Shown: in pieces, positions 7,071 through 9,580 of the stretch
Layout of the letters: each line of letters opens with the position of its first letter
Numbering within the stretch: the first letter of the stretch is position 1
Assembly: GCA_965371665.1 (NCBI GenBank)
Contig: CBDUZI010000111.1
Coordinates: 1 to 9,580, forward strand
Source: JAUVAV01 sp965371665
GTDB lineage: Bacteria; Oederibacteriota; JAAXVQ01; JAUVAV01
DNA length: 9,580 nucleotides
Reading direction: 5' to 3'
Position numbers and translations under genes: made by a program
Notes under the pieces: model-generated
Told to the model about the DNA's origin: nothing
The model's database searches: none
Seen by the model: the letters and a program-made list of their open reading frames with translations, nothing else

Positions 7071-7358
7071 GTGAATAATACTATTTTATTGTTAATCTCA
7101 TTTCTTTTATCAATACTATTATTCGGCTGTTCTAATGATATGAATAATTACAGAGAAAATAGTGCAAATTCAACGAAAGAATGTATTGAACCTCAAAACC
7201 CTTACAATGATGGTGGAGGTCATGATGCGGGATTTAATTGGGCAAAAGAAACTGGCGGCGAGTGTAATGGCAATTCCTCCTCGTTCAACGAAGGTTGTGA
7301 AGAATACTATAGGCAGCTGAAGGAATATAACGAGTGCATTGCCAGCAAAAACAAGTAG
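7071..7358 (+). CDS. Small cysteine-rich lipoprotein
   Basis: The 95-residue product begins with a short charged-poor N-terminus and a hydrophobic stretch (residues 4-18) ending in a lipobox-like LLFGC, so C20 is the likely lipidated residue after signal peptidase II cleavage. The mature part has four more cysteines (38, 65, 76, 89), which could form two disulfides outside the cytoplasm. It contains GGGHDAGFNWAKETGGEC and SFNEGCEEYYRQ, a glycine/aromatic plus EGCEEY pattern I recall from other small bacterial secreted proteins of unknown function. GTG 7071 is chosen over an upstream in-frame TTG at 6933 because AGGAGG (7056-7061) lies nine bases ahead and because this start places the signal peptide at the N-terminus. 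It is the last gene before a terminator. Confidence 0.8.
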   Translation: MNNTILLLISFLLSILLFGCSNDMNNYRENSANSTKECIEPQNPYNDGGGHDAGFNWAKETGGECNGNSSSFNEGCEEYYRQLKEYNECIASKNK

Positions 7359-7406
7359 ATTGATAATTTTGAGTTATGATAACTTGTAATGTGATGGTAT
7401 TCACCT

Positions 7407-7435
7407 GACAGTTTGACCACAAACTGTCTTTTATT
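7407..7435 (+). terminator. Intrinsic terminator after the lipoprotein gene
   Basis: GACAGTTTG (7407-7415) pairs perfectly with CAAACTGTC (7420-7428) across the loop ACCA, followed directly by TTTTATT. This is a standard Rho-independent shape 48 bases after the lipoprotein stop. It could instead be at or near the left end of the IS481-like element that follows, since many such elements carry hairpins at their edges. Confidence 0.75.
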
Positions 7436-7437
7436 AA

Positions 7438-7453
7438 GCGGTGGTCATACCGC
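7438..7453. other. Short hairpin upstream of the IS481-like start
   Basis: GCGGT (7438-7442) pairs with ACCGC (7449-7453) across a 6-base loop, in the leader of the transposase fragment. With the adjacent terminator hairpin it could shield the transposase from read-through transcription, a common arrangement at IS ends. No T-run follows. Confidence 0.4.
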
Positions 7454-7511
7454 CTTTAGCTGGAGTATATTAGGTTTGCGAAAACTCTAATACCAGAAAA
7501 GGAGAAATGAT

Positions 7512-7634
7512 ATGACCACCAGCACTAAAATAGCACGAAGAAAGCTCTCTTTGCTACAATTAGCTACTGATTTAAACAATGTTTCCAAAGCCTGCAAACT
7601 TATCGGTTATTCAAGAAAATTAGGGACGTTGTGA
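7512..7634 (+). pseudogene. Truncated IS481-family transposase (N-terminal 36 codons retained)
   Basis: The ORF begins MTTSTKIARRKLSLLQLATD and continues through NNVSKACKLIGYSR, the N-terminal helix-turn-helix region I recognise from IS481-type DDE transposases, which usually run past 300 residues. ATG 7512 has a good ribosome site, AGGAG at 7500-7504. Homology ends after about residue 36, where the family normally continues with QQFYEIRR; instead the frame reads KLGTL and stops at TGA 7632-7634, inside what looks like the first bases of a group II intron. The catalytic DDE domain is absent from the window. The protein would be non-functional unless the intron is spliced and an intact 3' exon exists beyond the window; no such exon is visible in the remaining 60 bases. 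Confidence 0.8.
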
Positions 7635-8101
7635 AAGCGCCGGGATAAACCGGCATAGAGTAGAGGGTGAAAGTCCCTTACATGAAAGGACGAGCTGATC
7701 CATCATGGCCCCAAGTCATGCGCGGGTGGTCGCGAGGCTGCACGTGAAGCGTTGATCGGGGAAGCGTAGGCCAGCCATTGAGCTCCGAAATCACCAGTCT
7801 GGGGCGCCGACCACGTACCACGGTAAGGGAAGGCAACACAGGCAACGGCAATAAACAGCGAGTCGTTGTCCGGCCCTGCGGAGTCAGAGACCCTGTGCAT
7901 GCGTGGACACTCTATGTTCGAGAACCGGGAGAGCTCAGCGGTTCCCGCAGCGAGCAAGAGGCGGGACGGTAAGGGAAGGTCTGAGGCCTAAAGCCTTGCA
8001 TGCACGCGGCTGAGCAGTCTGACATCGGCGTAGTACCAAAGAAGGGGCCGAACAAAACGGCGTGTTCCCACGCCATAGCGGAGGTTCCGGAGGGAAGGCC
8101 G

Positions 8102-9487
8102 ATGACCAAGGGAAATTCTGGAGAGTCGTCTGCGACCTGTACGCGGAGACAGGAGAAAGCATTGAACGGACTTGACAGGATACGTGAAGCAGCAGGAAGG
8201 GATAGGAACCTTCGTTTTACCAACCTCATGCATCATATCACGAAAGAAATGCTCCGGGACGCCTACTGTGAGCTCAAGCGCAATGTGGCAACCGGAGTAG
8301 ACGGGGTGACATGGCAGGAGTACGGCGAAGGTTTGGAGGGTCGGATTACAGACCTCCATGACCGGGTGCAAAGTGGCAGGTACCGAGCAAAGCCGTCAAA
8401 GAGGGTATGGATACCTAAGCCGGATGGTCGCCAAAGACCAATTGGTATCGCCGCGCTGGAGGACAAGATAGTCCAGCAGGTGGTGGTATGGGTGCTCAAC
8501 CAAATCTATGAAGCGGAATTTCTCGGTTTCAGCTATGGATTCCGCCCGGAACGCAGCCAGCATAATGCGCTGGACGCAATCTGGGTCGGGATCACCCAAC
8601 GCAAGGTAAACTGTGTGCTGGATGCGGACATCAAGGGATTCTTCGACACGATAGAACATACGTGGCTGAAGAAGTTTCTGGAGCGTCGCATAGCAGACCC
8701 TCGGATACTCCGCCTGATCCAAAAATGGCTCAGGGCAGGCGTATCAGAGGAAGGCGAATGGTCAAGAACAAAGATAGGCACGCCGCAAGGGTCAGTTATA
8801 TCGCCCCTGCTCAGCAACATCTATCTGCATTACGTGCTTGACAAATGGGTTTCAGCATGGCGAAAAAGCAAGGCAAGCGGTGAAGTGATTATCGTTCGGT
8901 ACGCCGACGACTACGTGATGGGGTTCCAGCACAGGCGCGAGGCGGAAAGTTTTCTGGAAGAGATGAAGAAGCGATTCGCCGAGTACGGCCTGGAAATCCA
9001 CAGCGAGAAGACCCGACTCATCGAATTCGGGCGTTTTGCGGAAGCAAATCGCGCCGAACGGGGAGAAGGGAAACCGGAAACGTTTGACTTTCTCGGATTC
9101 ACGCACATATGCAGCCGAACCCGGAAAGGCAATCGGTTCACGATACGCCGCAAGACAATCGCTAAGCGTCTACGGGCAAAGCTCAAAGCAGTAAGAGGAA
9201 AACTTATGCGCAGACGGCACGAGCCGGTACCCGCCTTGGGTAAATGGCTTCGGTCAGTGGTGCAGGGTCATCTCAACTACTTTGCGGTGCCTGGCAACAA
9301 AAAGGCGATAGATACGTTCCGCACGGAGATTAATAGGGCATGGCTCGTCGCTCTACGGCAACGAAGTCAAAAGTCCAGAAATCTCACATGGGATCATATG
9401 AAACGCTTGGTAAAGACGTGGATACCCACAGCCAGAATACAGCACCTATACCCGAACCAAAGGCTTTGCGTGAATTACCCAAGGTAG
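8102..9487 (+). CDS. ltrA: Group II intron reverse transcriptase/maturase
   Basis: The 461-residue intron-encoded protein acts as reverse transcriptase and splicing cofactor for its host intron. The RT domain covers about residues 50-330: IPKPDGRQRPIGI, DADIKGFFDTI with catalytic D176, GTPQGSVISPLLSNIYLHYV (TPQG at 227-230), and the active-site box RYADDYV with YADD at 267-270. FDFLGFTHIC follows, then the maturase (X) domain in the last 110 residues or so (KWLRSVVQGHLNYFAVPGN onward). No HNH endonuclease with its paired cysteines is present, so this is an endonuclease-lacking lineage; which class is uncertain. The start at 8102 (MTKGNSGE) is preferred to ATG 8000 because GGAGG (8089-8093) is eight bases upstream and relatives begin MTKGN. 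No frameshift is seen, so the protein looks intact. Confidence 0.95.
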   Translation: MTKGNSGESSATCTRRQEKALNGLDRIREAAGRDRNLRFTNLMHHITKEMLRDAYCELKRNVATGVDGVTWQEYGEGLEGRITDLHDRVQSGRYRAKPSKRVWIPKPDGRQRPIGIAALEDKIVQQVVVWVLNQIYEAEFLGFSYGFRPERSQHNALDAIWVGITQRKVNCVLDADIKGFFDTIEHTWLKKFLERRIADPRILRLIQKWLRAGVSEEGEWSRTKIGTPQGSVISPLLSNIYLHYVLDKWVSAWRKSKASGEVIIVRYADDYVMGFQHRREAESFLEEMKKRFAEYGLEIHSEKTRLIEFGRFAEANRAERGEGKPETFDFLGFTHICSRTRKGNRFTIRRKTIAKRLRAKLKAVRGKLMRRRHEPVPALGKWLRSVVQGHLNYFAVPGNKKAIDTFRTEINRAWLVALRQRSQKSRNLTWDHMKRLVKTWIPTARIQHLYPNQRLCVNYPR

Positions 9488-9520
9488 GAGCCGTATGAAG
9501 TAATTCTTCTAGTACGGATC
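9488..9520 (+). ncRNA. Group II intron domain V hairpin
   Basis: Starting right after the maturase stop, GAGCCGTA pairs with TACGGATC (9513-9520), with the catalytic AGC triad at 9489-9491. An upper stem GAAG (9497-9500) pairs with CTTC (9506-9509) across a 5-base loop (TAATT), and unpaired bases at 9510-9512 form the bulge. The overall plan and 33-base size fit domain V, the metal-binding core of the ribozyme. Two features are less usual: G9490 of the triad faces A, not U, and the loop is not a GNRA tetraloop. Confidence 0.8.
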
Positions 9521-9580
9521 TGTGCGCTTTCTATTACCCATAACTATGTTTGGGAAAAAATATTCTCAGGCATTATTTCA
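9521..9580. other. Unassigned right edge
   Basis: After domain V the sequence turns AT-rich. I find no domain VI stem with a bulged A, and no continuation of the IS481-like transposase. A frame from ATG 9546 is open to the window end (MFGKKYSQALF) but has no ribosome site and is too short to classify. Confidence 0.5.

Larger units (their letters stand above)
7631..9526 (+). mobile_element. Group II intron (retroelement), 3' boundary unresolved
   Basis: Group II introns are self-splicing ribozymes that move by reverse transcription with help from their encoded protein. The proposed 5' end is GTGAAAG at 7631, close to the usual GUGYG start. It is followed by a compact hairpin (GCCGG 7639-7643 with CCGGC 7650-7654) and AGGG...CCCT (7664-7678), an arrangement typical of domain I. 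About 420 bases of GC-rich, structured, poorly coding sequence (7680-8100) would hold domains I-III, the maturase gene fills domain IV, and domain V is at 9488-9520. Domain VI with its branch-point adenosine should follow at once but I cannot identify it; 9526 is only an estimate of where intron-like sequence stops. Base composition is higher in GC than the genes to its left. Confidence 0.85.

Noticed and set aside
7912..8371. Several minus-strand frames and a + strand frame (7778-7972) in the 5' part of the intron
   Set aside because: They fall in the structured ribozyme RNA and the start of the maturase gene; GC-rich structured sequence yields such chance frames.
9546..9580. Start of a further transposase (MFGKKYSQALF)
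   Set aside because: Eleven codons without a ribosome site are too few to assign.

Overview
The window reads as a bacterial chromosome segment in two parts. The left half (to about 5000) is moderately GC-rich and carries conserved RNA-modification genes on the + strand. The right half (about 5050 to the end) is accessory DNA: three AT-rich envelope-type genes of unknown function, several palindromic repeats, a broken IS481-type transposase and a group II intron. The genes alone do not fix the phylum. Standard genetic code fits every gene, and Shine-Dalgarno-led starts are clear.

Layout. 1-124: a perfect hairpin and leader. 125-520: a small PilZ-domain protein (c-di-GMP receptor type). 521-652: an open but start-less stretch that reads like the C-terminal tail of an M48/HtpX-type zinc protease, probably a relic. 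673-2010: rsmB (16S rRNA m5C methyltransferase). 2013-3905: mnmG (tRNA U34 carboxymethylaminomethyl modification), two bases after rsmB and so probably co-transcribed and coupled. 3903-4065: a nested inverted repeat resembling a MITE, whose first bases are the mnmG stop codon. 4086-5003: a YhcC/TIGR01212-type radical SAM protein.

5052-7358 holds three + strand genes of lower GC: a single-pass membrane protein with a beta-rich C-terminal part, a single-pass membrane protein with a long charged helical tail, and a small cysteine-rich lipoprotein. I recognise none of them functionally. They are separated by a hairpin repeat array (6126-6216) and an AT-rich 21-bp inverted repeat (6940-7033), and are closed by a good intrinsic terminator (7407-7435). 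All three are predicted to sit in or on the membrane, so a joint envelope role is possible but unproven.

7512-7634 is the start of an IS481-like transposase that stops after 40 codons. From about 7631 a group II intron begins, with structured RNA to about 8100, then a complete reverse transcriptase/maturase (8102-9487) without an HNH endonuclease domain, then a domain V hairpin (9488-9520). I cannot recognise domain VI or a 3' exon of the transposase in the last 60 bases, so the 3' end of the intron is either atypical or lost.

No tRNA, rRNA or CRISPR array is visible. The strongest candidates for something new are the three-gene envelope cassette and the palindromic elements around it. I see no evidence that amounts to a defined new system.
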